DNA of 64,000 nucleotides from WTFY01 sp965205275 (GTDB taxonomy: Bacteria > Pseudomonadota > Gammaproteobacteria > UBA4575). Position numbers and translations under genes: made by a program. Below are positions 8,364-16,419 of the stretch, piece after piece (within the stretch, counting starts at the first letter, position 1; the number at the start of each line of letters is the position of its first letter). The notes under the pieces were generated by a model. The model did not search any database and was not told where the DNA came from. It worked only from the letters and a program-made list of their open reading frames with translations. The stretch lies in NCBI GenBank assembly GCA_965205275.1, contig OZ242168.1, forward strand, positions 620,001 through 684,000. Reading direction: 5' to 3'.

Positions 8364-8969
8364 GTGCCTGACTTGAAACGGGTGAGGTTTGGTAAACCTG
8401 TTGTATTCACGATTTGCCTAATTCCTTTGGCGTGTTACACGTTTTGGTTCTTTACTGACTCGTTAGGTGCAAATCCTGTTGAAGCACTCACGAGGCGAAC
8501 AGGGGACTGGTCGTTAAGGATTTTGTTAACTACTTTAGCAATTTCACCGCTTAGACGACTTACCGGTTGGAGCCTATTTGCTCGATACAGACGAATGTTT
8601 GGTCTGTTTGCATTTTTTTATGTGTGTGTGCATTTATCTTTATATATTACGCTGGATAAATTTTTTGATTTTGCAGAAATTATAGATGATGTGATCAAAC
8701 GGCCATTTATCACCGCAGGATTTGTATCGTTTGTTTTGCTACTCCCGCTTGCGGTTACCTCGACAAATAAAATGGTAGCGATATTGCAGCATCGCTGGGT
8801 CCAACTGCATCGACTGGTTTATCTGGTTGCTATCCTGGCTACGCTGCATTTCTGGTGGATGGTTAAGATTGATACAAGTGAACCGGCGGTCTATGCAATT
8901 ATTCTTGCGGCTTTACTTGGGTTCAGGCTGACTTTTTATCTGAAAACAAAAATTGAAAAAATTGTATAG
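8364..8969 (+). CDS. msrQ: Haem-binding membrane subunit MsrQ
   Basis: 201 residues, about six transmembrane helices. Ferric-reductase-like transmembrane family: it takes electrons from the quinone pool or flavins and passes them to MsrP. Family motifs include GDWSLRILLTTLAISPLRR, haem-ligand His region FFYVCVHLSLYI, WVQLHRLVYLVAILATLHFWW and a Lys-rich C-terminus. The start is GTG (8364). Directly downstream of msrP, forming a two-gene operon. Confidence 0.95.
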   Translation: MPDLKRVRFGKPVVFTICLIPLACYTFWFFTDSLGANPVEALTRRTGDWSLRILLTTLAISPLRRLTGWSLFARYRRMFGLFAFFYVCVHLSLYITLDKFFDFAEIIDDVIKRPFITAGFVSFVLLLPLAVTSTNKMVAILQHRWVQLHRLVYLVAILATLHFWWMVKIDTSEPAVYAIILAALLGFRLTFYLKTKIEKIV

Positions 8970-9153
8970 GTCAGCTCATCTCTAGGGGATGATGTTGCAC
9001 TGGTGACCAAAAACTTTGCTGCTCTAGGAGCACAGTACCGTATTTAACAATACGGTTGACAACAGAGCTGTTCAATTGTTGTGTTGGCATCTTAGAATTT
9101 TTTAGGGGTATCGCATTATTAATAAAAATTGACTGAACTAGACAGGAGCAGGC

Positions 9154-9630
9154 TTAAAGATTTACAGAAATCAAATATTTGGAATAGCTTTCACGTATAG
9201 ATGTTTTTTCATCCATAGATTGTTTCAAAATTTTTTCAAGTACATCTTCGAACTCGTGCTGTATGATTTTGAAGAATATCTCTGTAAGCGGATGTTTGCC
9301 CGTAGGTAATGCAATCACTTTTTGCTGGAATCTGAGCGGGAAAATTATTTTTCCCTGAAATAAAACTTTCACTGCGAATACCCAGCGCCAGTCCCAAGAG
9401 TATACTGCTAAAGATGCGTTTCCAGCATATACTTCAAATAGTTCTCCATCCTTCATTATCCCTTCACTGGATACGATGGCTTGGTAGGAGTTGATGTTAT
9501 TGGAACTGATAAGGTTTGCTCCAACGATATCCGGCCTGTCTGAATGAAGGCTGAGTTCTTTGTATAGGGTAGGGTAGAATAGCTTTAGGAAGGCCAGCAG
9601 CTTAGGATAGTGTTCGCTTGTAGCAACCAT
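9154..9630 (-). CDS. Hypothetical protein
   Basis: 158 residues, soluble, no signal peptide. Aromatic-rich middle (LAVYSWDWRWVFAVKVLFQG) and a C-terminal amphipathic segment (EIFFKIIQHEFEDVLEKILK). I do not recognise a family. It faces the msrPQ operon and is upstream of tRNA-Arg, so it is probably backbone rather than island. Length and codon usage look like a real gene. Confidence 0.5.
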   Translation of the reverse strand: MVATSEHYPKLLAFLKLFYPTLYKELSLHSDRPDIVGANLISSNNINSYQAIVSSEGIMKDGELFEVYAGNASLAVYSWDWRWVFAVKVLFQGKIIFPLRFQQKVIALPTGKHPLTEIFFKIIQHEFEDVLEKILKQSMDEKTSIRESYSKYLISVNL

Positions 9631-9682
9631 CTACCAATAGTGTTCTAATTTAAAATATCGATCAACTTTGTACTTTTATCAT

Positions 9683-9759
9683 GCGCCCGTAGCTCAGCTG
9701 GATAGAGTACCTGGCTTCGAACCAGGTGGTCGGGAGTTCGAATCTCTCCGGGCGCGCCA
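9683..9759 (+). tRNA. tRNA-Arg (anticodon TCG)
   Basis: 77 nt cloverleaf: acceptor GCGCCCG/CGGGCGC, D arm GCTCAGCTGGATAGAGT, anticodon arm CCTGG-CTTCGAA-CCAGG giving TCG, T arm GGGAG-TTCGAAT-CTCTC, discriminator G and encoded CCA. Its 3' 43 bp serve as the attachment site of the adjacent integrative island. Confidence 0.97.
9715..9757 (+). repeat. attL: 43-bp direct repeat within tRNA-Arg
   Basis: From CTTCGAACCAGGTGGTCGGG to CCGGGCGCGC. Identical to 21668-21710. Insertion leaves the tRNA gene intact at this end. Confidence 0.9.
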
Positions 9760-9791
9760 CTGATTCATATTCCAATCAAGCAGTTACTGCA

Positions 9792-10880
9792 TCATGCGGT
9801 TGCTGCTTTCTGTCTTAGTAACACTAGTGCGGGACTTTTGCGGGAGTTTTCCCCACACACCCGATTAGCCGCCTCGACCAAGTTCTCGAGCTCGGCCCCC
9901 GAGTAGTGCGTCGTGATCCTTCCCGACTTGTGCCCCAACAAATCCTGGCGGTCCTCGTAGCTCACCCCGGCCGCCCGAAGACGTCGGCCAAACGTGTGCT
10001 TAAGGTCATGTACCCGTACCGGTGTTAACCCGGCTCGTCGGCGTGCACTCTGCCACGCCGTGTTGTTCATGGCCGTAAGCCGGTGGCCCCGGTAGGTAAA
10101 CACGTACTGATCGTGCTCACTGCGGACCCTTTCAACTACGGACCTTGACACCCGGTTCAGGACCACCAGCCGCTCTTCACCATTTTTCACCCGGTCTTGC
10201 GGGATGATGAACACACTGGTATCAAGTTCAGGTACCTGGACTTCCCATTCCCAGCGCAGGCTGCACACCTCTTGTTCCCGTGTTCCGGTGTTGACCTTGA
10301 ACAAGGCCATCCGAGCCAGGTGGGGCGGCAACTCCCCGAATAGACGCGTCTGCTCTTCCCACGACAAGGGGTAAGGCTTTCTGGCATCCGTGACCGGCAA
10401 CAACTTGATCTTGGGTGGACTCTGCAGCCAGGTCAGGTTGTTCTGATCCAGCCACTCCGAGGCCGCAAGATTGAGGATGTGCCGGACAACCCCTAAGGCT
10501 AGGTTGATGCTTTTGGTCTTGATCCCCTGTGCACGCCTCATTTTGATGAATGCCTGCAACGTCCCCATATGGACCGACTCCATCGGCAAATCGCCGATAA
10601 AAGGGTCCAGCTGTTTCAGGTGCAAGGCAGTATCGCAAATGCGGCGCTTATGCCGGTTCTCGTTCAGGTACCTTGTTGCGGCCTGCCGAAATGCGCGTTT
10701 CGGCCTCACTCCGTAGAGGACCGCGTGACGGACTTCCTCCGTTTTCTTGGCGAGGTATGCTTCCGCGTCTGCGAGATAGCACATTCCAGTGCTTTCGCAA
10801 ATGCGGATTCCCCGGATCTGTTTGTCGATATGCCAGACTCCATTGCGCAAATAGAGTCCTGCGGTTTTCTTGCGTCCCAT
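9792..10880 (-). CDS. Tyrosine recombinase (island integrase)
   Basis: 362 residues. N-terminal DNA-arm region, core-binding domain (about 65-165) and catalytic domain. Catalytic Arg in KVNTGTREQEVCSLRW, Lys in IPQDRVKNGEER, HDLKHTFGRRL (Lys where HxLR is usual), GHKSGRITTHYSGAE with the nucleophilic Tyr. It lies 32 bp from the tRNA-Arg it targets and would integrate or excise the island. It overlaps the upstream HTH gene. The final residues (NSRKSPA) are encoded by CCCGCAAAAGTCCCGCA, a motif echoed at the other island end. Confidence 0.93.
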   Translation of the reverse strand: MGRKKTAGLYLRNGVWHIDKQIRGIRICESTGMCYLADAEAYLAKKTEEVRHAVLYGVRPKRAFRQAATRYLNENRHKRRICDTALHLKQLDPFIGDLPMESVHMGTLQAFIKMRRAQGIKTKSINLALGVVRHILNLAASEWLDQNNLTWLQSPPKIKLLPVTDARKPYPLSWEEQTRLFGELPPHLARMALFKVNTGTREQEVCSLRWEWEVQVPELDTSVFIIPQDRVKNGEERLVVLNRVSRSVVERVRSEHDQYVFTYRGHRLTAMNNTAWQSARRRAGLTPVRVHDLKHTFGRRLRAAGVSYEDRQDLLGHKSGRITTHYSGAELENLVEAANRVCGENSRKSPALVLLRQKAATA

Positions 10881-11104
10881 ATCAATTCTCCTTTGAGTTG
10901 ACCGGAACGCCCGTTGCTGGCCTTATAGTGGTCTACCCAGGCGTCCATATCAAGCCGGTCGAAGGCAATGCCTTGCCGACCAATGGGGATCTCGACGAGA
11001 GTGGGGCGCACTTCATCATTGAAGCGGTTGCGGTCCATGCCCAAATAGGCAGGTGCATCGCGCAGGCGGATGAGTCTTGGGGCGATCAGGCCAGGTGGTT
11101 TCAT
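10706..11104 (-). CDS. AlpA/excisionase-like HTH protein overlapping the integrase
   Basis: 132 residues. The N-terminal half is a winged-HTH of the AlpA/MerR-like excisionase type (RLIRLRDAPAYLGMDRNRFN and a DRLDMDAWVDHYK tail). The second half lies in a 175-bp overlap with the integrase frame and is Arg/Ser/Lys-rich. I have seen this arrangement with other tRNA-associated integrases, so it is probably a real coupled pair rather than an annotation artefact. Expected role: recombination directionality or regulation of int. Confidence 0.7.
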   Translation of the reverse strand: MKPPGLIAPRLIRLRDAPAYLGMDRNRFNDEVRPTLVEIPIGRQGIAFDRLDMDAWVDHYKASNGRSGQLKGELIWDARKPQDSICAMESGISTNRSGESAFAKALECAISQTRKHTSPRKRRKSVTRSSTE

Positions 11105-11492
11105 GTGTTGGGGTGATGGGGTATGGTATCCCGGTCCGGACCTTGGACCAGGGCAGTACCGTCCGTTATAGAACTAAACCTGCCGCAATGACAGAGGGAA
11201 CGGATTCAATGGGTGTGCCGGTTTATCAGGCCAGTGATGTGCAGGAAACGGGCGATTCAGTTGGGCTTTTGCACAGAGCCTGCCTCAGTTGAAAACAAGC
11301 AGTTAAGGTTAAGAGTTCAAGTAACCAGTATGGTCCCCTAGGGACCACCACATCTGACTCTAAGAAGGTAGCATGCTTCAATTTATCTTTTTTTGGCCAT
11401 CTTTTGAGAAGTGCGTTACAACATATACTGTGAATAAATCTTGGTACACAGAGTACGCGATAGTCATTGAACCAGACAAAAAGGCCATGTAA
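11105..11492. other. Gene-free stretch between divergent island genes
   Basis: Should hold the promoters of the leftward HTH-int pair and the rightward HNH gene. A palindromic GGTCCCCTAGGGACC sits at about 11333-11347 and could be an operator. No ORF with family features. Confidence 0.5.
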
Positions 11493-12701
11493 ATGACAGA
11501 AGACTATATTCAGAAAAAATACGGTCAGGGCACTATTAATTGTGCTTTCTGTGGTGCAGCTCTCACCAATTCAAATTTCAGTAAAGAACACGTCATCCCA
11601 AATGCAATTGGAGGGCGCAAGACAGTCAGCCGCTTCATATGTGTGAATTGCAATAGCTCAACTGGAAGTGAGTGGGATAACGAGCTTGTTAATCAATTGA
11701 AACCGCTATGCACGTTGCTGAACATCAAAAGAGGTCGCGGGAAGAACCAACCCTTGCCGGTTGAAACGGTCAAAGGTAGAAAGCTCATTTTAGACCCTAA
11801 TGGCTCCATGGCTCCGCCAAAGTTAAGCTTCGAAAAACATGATCTGGGTGAAAAGACGGAGATCAAAATTTGCGCAAGATCGAAAAGTGAACTACAAAAT
11901 ACTTTGGAAGACTTGAAGAAAAAACATCCACAAATTGATGTTGCCACACTATTGGCTGAAGCAAATGATGTGAGGGAGTACTCTGAGGATCCCTTGCAGT
12001 TTTCACTTGAATTTGGCGGGGCTCACTCTGGGCGGTCAGTTATCAAATCATGCCTTGCTTTAGCCTTCAAAGCTGGCCTTAGCATCGACGAATGCGAGCA
12101 TGTAAAGAGCTACCTGCTGGGTGATGGGGCACCATGTTTTGGATATTTTTACGAAAGGGATCTAGTGAAAAATAGACCGGAAAACACTATTTTCCATTGC
12201 GTGCATGTATGTGGAGATCCGGCAAATAAACAGGTATTGGCATATGTAGAGTACTTCAGCTTTCATAGAGTAGTGGCATGTCTATCGAGTAATTATGATG
12301 GAAGAGCATTCTCTCATAGCTATGCAATTGATCCCATTGCAGGAGCAGAACTGGATATAGAGATCAAGCTTAAGATCGAGCCGCAAGAAATCACTGAAAT
12401 ATATGAATGTAAGAAGGAGAATACTGATAAGAAAACGCAAGCATTGGAGGCAGTTTTGATGCGTTGGTATAAGCAGGACAGAGAACGAGCATTCGCAGAT
12501 GCAGCTGAGGATGCCTCTGCATTTGCGCAAGCCGAGTGTGGTGTCAAACCTGGGGATCTCATGTCGGATCAATTAGCTGCCAAATTAGCCCGGGTTGCTA
12601 CAGATAGGATCACGCCGTTTCTGGTGCACCTCATAATTGGTGGTATGTATAGCTCAGAGAGTCTGCAGGAGATTAAGAGAAAATTTCAGGAAAGGGAGTG
12701 A
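11493..12701 (+). CDS. HNH-endonuclease-like protein of the island
   Basis: 402 residues. The N-terminal 75 residues form an HNH-type zinc-finger nuclease motif: CAFCG, then SKEHVIPNAIGGRKTVS, then CVNCNSSTGSEWDNEL. The remaining ~320 residues are unrecognised and contain a charged segment (KKENTDKKTQALEAVLMRWYK). Position among toxin-antitoxin and candidate defence genes suggests a defence or DNA-processing role, which is inference. Single gene, followed by a hairpin-rich non-coding region. Confidence 0.65.
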   Translation: MTEDYIQKKYGQGTINCAFCGAALTNSNFSKEHVIPNAIGGRKTVSRFICVNCNSSTGSEWDNELVNQLKPLCTLLNIKRGRGKNQPLPVETVKGRKLILDPNGSMAPPKLSFEKHDLGEKTEIKICARSKSELQNTLEDLKKKHPQIDVATLLAEANDVREYSEDPLQFSLEFGGAHSGRSVIKSCLALAFKAGLSIDECEHVKSYLLGDGAPCFGYFYERDLVKNRPENTIFHCVHVCGDPANKQVLAYVEYFSFHRVVACLSSNYDGRAFSHSYAIDPIAGAELDIEIKLKIEPQEITEIYECKKENTDKKTQALEAVLMRWYKQDRERAFADAAEDASAFAQAECGVKPGDLMSDQLAAKLARVATDRITPFLVHLIIGGMYSSESLQEIKRKFQERE

Positions 12702-13127
12702 ATGCTCTGGGGGGGAGCATGGGTTCTCGGCAAGTGATGAGATTGCCAGAGCCAGCTCCGGTGAATGAGGGCTGTCCACTAGTGGGTTTAATGTAGGAGA
12801 TAGCCCAAGGCCAAAGTAAGGGATAACCCCGGGCTGGAGACACCGCATCCTTAACCCACAAACTGGCTGCACGAGAACTGACAACTCTGTGGAGTCTGCC
12901 AGGCGATCGGAGGTCAGGGAGCGTGGTTTTACGAGCCGGATGTCCACGCACGGAACCCGCGTCACTACCCAGAGCGCGCAGCAAACGCGGTAGTGACGCG
13001 GGGTCAATCGGGGTGCGGACCCGCGCCGCACGGCACGATCTTGATTGCGAACTCGAATGCCCCGTGAATTACGGTGTCCCCGAACCCGGTCGCCCGCGAT
13101 TTTTTTGTCACGGCTCTGTTCTTTTCC
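12702..13127. other. Hairpin-rich non-coding stretch left of the IS481-like insertion
   Basis: GC-rich, no credible ORF. Contains a perfect 13-bp stem (12957-12969 with 12989-13001, 19-nt loop) and shorter pairings. It probably continues at 14309 across the IS, making about 1.1 kb of non-coding, structured sequence between the HNH gene and hicA. Confidence 0.55.
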
Positions 13128-14308
13128 TGTAAAGGTTCAGACACCTATGGCACTTTTCAGTGATCGTGAGCAAGGGATCTGAATGAGGGGGTGCAGAGGG
13201 AGGCGTGGCCTCTCTCTGCACCGGATCGGGTATCCTCCAGTGAACCAACCACAGCCACTGGAACAGGAGACCCGAGCATGGACATTAAATCCCTTCGTAT
13301 TCGATCATACAAGAGCTTCAAGGTCGACGAACACGTACCCGAGGCGGCGGGTGAGCGCTACCGCAGGTTGCAGGCGTACCAGCGCTTGCGTGCGGCGGGC
13401 TGCAGCGAGGCCGGCGCCCTGGAGCAGCTGGAGATCAGCCGGCGCACCCTGTACCGCTGGAAGGCCGTCCTGGCCGCAGGCGGTGTGCACGCCCTGGCGC
13501 CGCATTCGAGCCGCCCGCGGCGGCACCGGTGTCCGGCCTATACGCCGCAGGACGTGAGGGCGGTGCTGGCCCTGCGCCGCAAGTACCCGTTTATGGGCAA
13601 GGCGCGCCTGCAGGTCCTGCTGGGGCGCGAGGGCGTGGCACTGAGTGTGTCGAGCGTCGGGCGCATCCTCAGCCGGGCGCTGGCCCGCGGTGTGATCCGG
13701 CCCGCCGCGTTCTGCGAAGGCAGGCATGCGCCGAAGCGCCCGCGCCGCTTCGCCCGCTGGGCACGGCGCTGGAAGTACGGCGCGAAGGCGCGTACCCCGG
13801 GCGAGCTGATGCAGATCGACCACATGACCTATGTGCGAGACGGCGACACCGTCAAGGAGTTCCGCGCCGTGTGCCCGGTGTCGAAGTTCATGGTCACGCG
13901 CGCCTGCTCACGGGCCACTGCCGGGCACGCCCGGCGCTTCCTGCACGAACTGCTGGCGGCCCTGCCGTTCCCGCTCGTCTCCATCCAGGTCGACGGCGGC
14001 AGCGAGTTCATGGCCGGCTTCGAGGCGTCCTGTGAAGCGCTGCACATCCCGCTGCATGTGTTGCCGCCCAAGCATCCCCAGTACAACGGCTGTGTGGAAC
14101 GCGCCAACCGCGCTGCCCGCATCGAGTTCTGGGGACGCTACGATGGCCCCCTGAGCATCGACCCGGTGCAGGCCGCCCTCGCCGGCTATGAGTTCTTCTA
14201 CAACTATGAACGCCCCCACGCAGCACTCGACTGGAAAACGCCCAACGAGTACCTTGTCACCCTGGAGGCCGCCTGATCCCACAGTGCCATAGGTACTGAA
14301 CCCATACA
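13128..14308 (+). mobile_element. IS481-like element, copy 1
   Basis: 1181 bp with terminal inverted repeats TGTAAAGGTTCAGACACCTA and TGTATGGGTTCAGTACCTAT. Flanks TTTCC/ATTCC look like a 5-bp target duplication with one change. One base differs from copy 2 near the left end; the transposase is identical. Confidence 0.93.
13278..14276 (+). CDS. IS481-like DDE transposase (copy 1)
   Basis: 332 residues from ATG 13278 (AACAGGAGACCCGAGC upstream). HTH domain (AAGCSEAGALEQLEISRRTL), linker, then integrase core with Asp in MQIDHMTYV, Asp in VDGGSEF and Glu in YNGCVERANRAARIEF. The C-terminal YERPHAALDWKTPNEYL is typical of this family. A longer in-frame start upstream is less likely because the Shine-Dalgarno fits 13278. 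Confidence 0.93.
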   Translation: MDIKSLRIRSYKSFKVDEHVPEAAGERYRRLQAYQRLRAAGCSEAGALEQLEISRRTLYRWKAVLAAGGVHALAPHSSRPRRHRCPAYTPQDVRAVLALRRKYPFMGKARLQVLLGREGVALSVSSVGRILSRALARGVIRPAAFCEGRHAPKRPRRFARWARRWKYGAKARTPGELMQIDHMTYVRDGDTVKEFRAVCPVSKFMVTRACSRATAGHARRFLHELLAALPFPLVSIQVDGGSEFMAGFEASCEALHIPLHVLPPKHPQYNGCVERANRAARIEFWGRYDGPLSIDPVQAALAGYEFFYNYERPHAALDWKTPNEYLVTLEAA

Positions 14309-14994
14309 ATTCCGTGACAGCGTTGCACCGGATGCTATACTCGCCGTGACGATTTAGTACCGAGGCCACTGCGGTATATCAGTGGCGAAGAGGCACCTCC
14401 GGATCGTGTAACAGGTGCACAGCGGCAACGCCGTCGATCCATCTTCAACGTCCTCTAAGGACTTCGGGCAAGGCTTCTGGCCTGCCCATCTTCAACACAG
14501 GCAAACTGCCTGTGCCTATTCACAACTCGCTTGTGAAGTTCTTCAATGAAGCTTCGTGCTCCGCGCACAGCTATGGCTTGTATGGCCATAACTACCCCGT
14601 GCTGTGTACCTGGCCCAAATATCAATCCAGCGGAGAGTATCCGCACAACTTAAAAGGAGGTAATCACCATCTTTAATCTTCGCCCGTATGCGGGCATCTG
14701 GACCTGCACAGGGGTCCGTCTTCTACAGGAGACGCCCGGTGCTGCCCTGACTGAGGCACATTCAAGTCATCCGGGGGTCGTGCCCCATGGCCGTATTCGC
14801 TGAACATCGAATCCTGAGGTAGCTACGGCTTGCAGGAGGTCAGAAACACTCACCAGATAACAGAAGAAGACACGATTAAAGACTTGAACCAACAATTGAA
14901 ACAGCCAGCTCGAAGGAGAAGCCTTTACAGCAGTTTTTTGTAAAGGAAAAAGTCTTCTTTGTAAAATTGAATTGGACCTACTAGAGTTAGTGCC
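14309..14994. other. Non-coding stretch upstream of hicA
   Basis: Holds the hairpin array described separately (14365-14786), a perfect AAGGAGGT at 14653-14661 with no start codon at the right distance (ATC instead), and a final stem-loop CCTTTACA...TGTAAAGG around 14929-14947 that may end upstream transcription. hicA starts at 14995. Confidence 0.6.
14365..14786 (+). ncRNA. Candidate large structured RNA: array of consecutive hairpins
   Basis: Stems found by eye: 14365-14386 (7 bp), possible pseudoknot 14393-14398/14413-14418 with 14401-14406/14435-14440, 14450-14462 (5 bp), 14466-14487 (8 bp, one bulge), 14496-14514 (7 bp), 14519-14537 (7 bp), 14541-14551 (4 bp), 14572-14590 (6 bp), 14630-14644 (5 bp), 14682-14695 (5 bp), 14700-14717 (5 bp), 14718-14733 (4 bp), 14735-14775 (5 bp). 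They follow one another with few unpaired bases, and no ORF fits. No known family is recognised. Strand is assumed; the stems are symmetrical. Confidence 0.5.
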
Positions 14995-15246
14995 ATGGGG
15001 AAATATGAAAAGCTTTTGACCCGCATCGCGTATGGGAAGTCTGATGCTGAAATTGCATTTGCCGATTTATGCAATCTCCTTGAGCGGTTGGGGTTTACGG
15101 TAAGGATTCGGGGAAGTCATCACATGTACAGAAAAGAGGGCGTCAAAGAAAAAATCAATTTGCAGAAAGAAGGTGGGAAGGCCAAGCCTTACCAAGTTCG
15201 CCAAGTCCGCAATATTATCCTAAAATACAAGTTGGGAGAGCAGTGA
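14995..15246 (+). CDS. hicA: HicA mRNA interferase toxin
   Basis: 83 residues, dsRBD-like HicA fold. The catalytic His is in VRIRGSHHMYRKEG, followed by the family C-terminus (GGKAKPYQVRQVRNIILKYK). It cleaves mRNA when not bound by HicB. Its stop overlaps or nearly touches hicB, so the pair is cotranscribed toxin-first. The N-terminal KSDAEIAFADLCNLLERLGF matches longer HicA variants. Confidence 0.92.
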   Translation: MGKYEKLLTRIAYGKSDAEIAFADLCNLLERLGFTVRIRGSHHMYRKEGVKEKINLQKEGGKAKPYQVRQVRNIILKYKLGEQ

Positions 15247-15248
15247 GC

Positions 15249-15461
15249 ATGTATAAATACGAAACCATCATTTACTGGAGCGATGAGGATGAGACATTCA
15301 TTGCTGAAGTACCGGAATTGCCAGGATGCATGGCTCATGGTGGTACCCAGCAGGAAGCCTTATCCAGCGCTTGTGATGCCATTGAGCTGTGGCTCGATAC
15401 GGCTCGAGAGCATGGCGACTCAATTCCTGAGCCTAAAGGTCAGCGATTGATGTATGCGTGA
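15249..15461 (+). CDS. hicB: HicB antitoxin
   Basis: 70 residues from ATG 15249, with GGGAGAGC upstream; a GTG at 15243 overlapping the hicA stop is possible. The family core YKYETIIYWSDEDETFIAEV, then PELPGCMAHGGTQQEALSSA, is the RNase-H-like HicB fold that blocks HicA. There is no C-terminal DNA-binding domain, so autoregulation may be weak or need another factor. Confidence 0.92.
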   Translation: MYKYETIIYWSDEDETFIAEVPELPGCMAHGGTQQEALSSACDAIELWLDTAREHGDSIPEPKGQRLMYA

Positions 15462-15719
15462 CAGTACCTTGATGAACGAGTGTCTGATTCAGGTTAGGTA
15501 GAGCAGATACGGGATCCTCTTGTCTTGGCATGCTTACGAGATGTAATGTCTTGGTTCGCCAATTTCTGCTTGTCCGAACTGTGCTGGATTTGTGCTAACT
15601 TGCAGATCTTTTCGGATGCAAGTGATTGATAAGTCAATTGCGATATTGAGCGGGCAAACGCTGCAAGTGACTGATTAATAAATAAAGTTAATACTTACTT
15701 TCTGTCTACGAAACTATCG

Positions 15720-16029
15720 TGGTCTTCTCCCCGTAATCTGATCCGGGCATTGTGTGAAAAATCTCGTTAAGATGCCCCGGCAGGGGAAGGAGGTTTTTGC
15801 ATGAAGAAGTCGCAGTTTACCGAGGAGCAGATCGCCTACGCACTGCACCAGCATGAGGGCGGGATGCGTGTGGCGGAGGTGACCCGCAGGCTGGGGATCT
15901 TGGAGCAGACGTTCTACCGGTGGAAGAAGAAGTTCGGGGGGCTGGCCCCTTCGGAGGTCCGCCGGTTGCAGCAGATGGTGGCAGACCTGAGTCTGGACCG
16001 TCACATGTTGCAGGAGGTGATACGAAAAA
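15720..16029 (+). mobile_element. IS3-family element C, 5' fragment
   Basis: Left terminus TGGTCTTCTCCCC and leader match the fuller element C at 34117. It is cut at base 16029 by element B. The flank GAAACTATCG resembles the element C target near 34116. Confidence 0.8.
15801..16029 (+). pseudogene. IS3 orfA fragment (element C)
   Basis: MKKSQFTEEQIAYALHQHEG matches the intact orfA at 34198. It has an internal deletion of 11 codons (RRLQQMVADL versus RRLKELEDENRRLKQMVAEL) and is truncated after EVIRK by element B, so reading then runs into IS sequence. Confidence 0.85.
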
Positions 16030-16102
16030 TGTCCTGCCCCCCTAAACTTGATCCAGATTTGGGTGTAAAACTCTCATAACAGGTTTATATCAGGGGGTCA
16101 TC

Positions 16103-16387
16103 ATGCGCAAGCGATTCAGTGAATCGGAGATCATCAATTTACTGCGGGCGATCGAGGTCAAGGTCAGTGGTGGCATGGGTACAGAGGAGGCCTGCCGCAG
16201 CCTTGGGGTCAGCGACAAGAGCTACTACCGATGGCGCAAGTTGTACGGCAGCATGGGGCGTACCGAGGTCAGGCGCTGCAAGGACCTGGAGAAAGAGAAT
16301 GGGCGCTTACGCAGGATCGTGTCGGATCTTGAGCTGGACAAGAGCATCTTGAGGGAAGCCCTGGATTTTTTAGGGCACAGGGGCTAA
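16103..16387 (+). CDS. IS3 orfA (element B)
   Basis: 94 residues, HTH plus leucine zipper, nearly identical to the product at 3181. It starts after AGGGGGTCATC. OrfB begins 32 bp after its stop in another frame and would normally be made as an OrfAB fusion by frameshifting. Confidence 0.9.
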   Translation: MRKRFSESEIINLLRAIEVKVSGGMGTEEACRSLGVSDKSYYRWRKLYGSMGRTEVRRCKDLEKENGRLRRIVSDLELDKSILREALDFLGHRG

Positions 16388-16419
16388 GTCCGGAACAGGT
16401 ACGGGACACGGTAGTCCAT

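Noticed and set aside
9792..10880. Integrase inactive because HxLR reads HDLK
   Set aside because: Many functional tyrosine integrases of this group have HDLKHTF; all other catalytic residues are present.
13305..14369. Several long antisense and shifted frames over the IS481-like transposase (both copies)
   Set aside because: GC-rich sequence gives spurious frames; only the frame with HTH and DDE motifs is credible.
14661..14806. A 44-codon open stretch following a perfect AAGGAGGT in the hairpin array
   Set aside because: It would have to start at ATC, and its sequence is made of hairpins; more likely part of the structured RNA.
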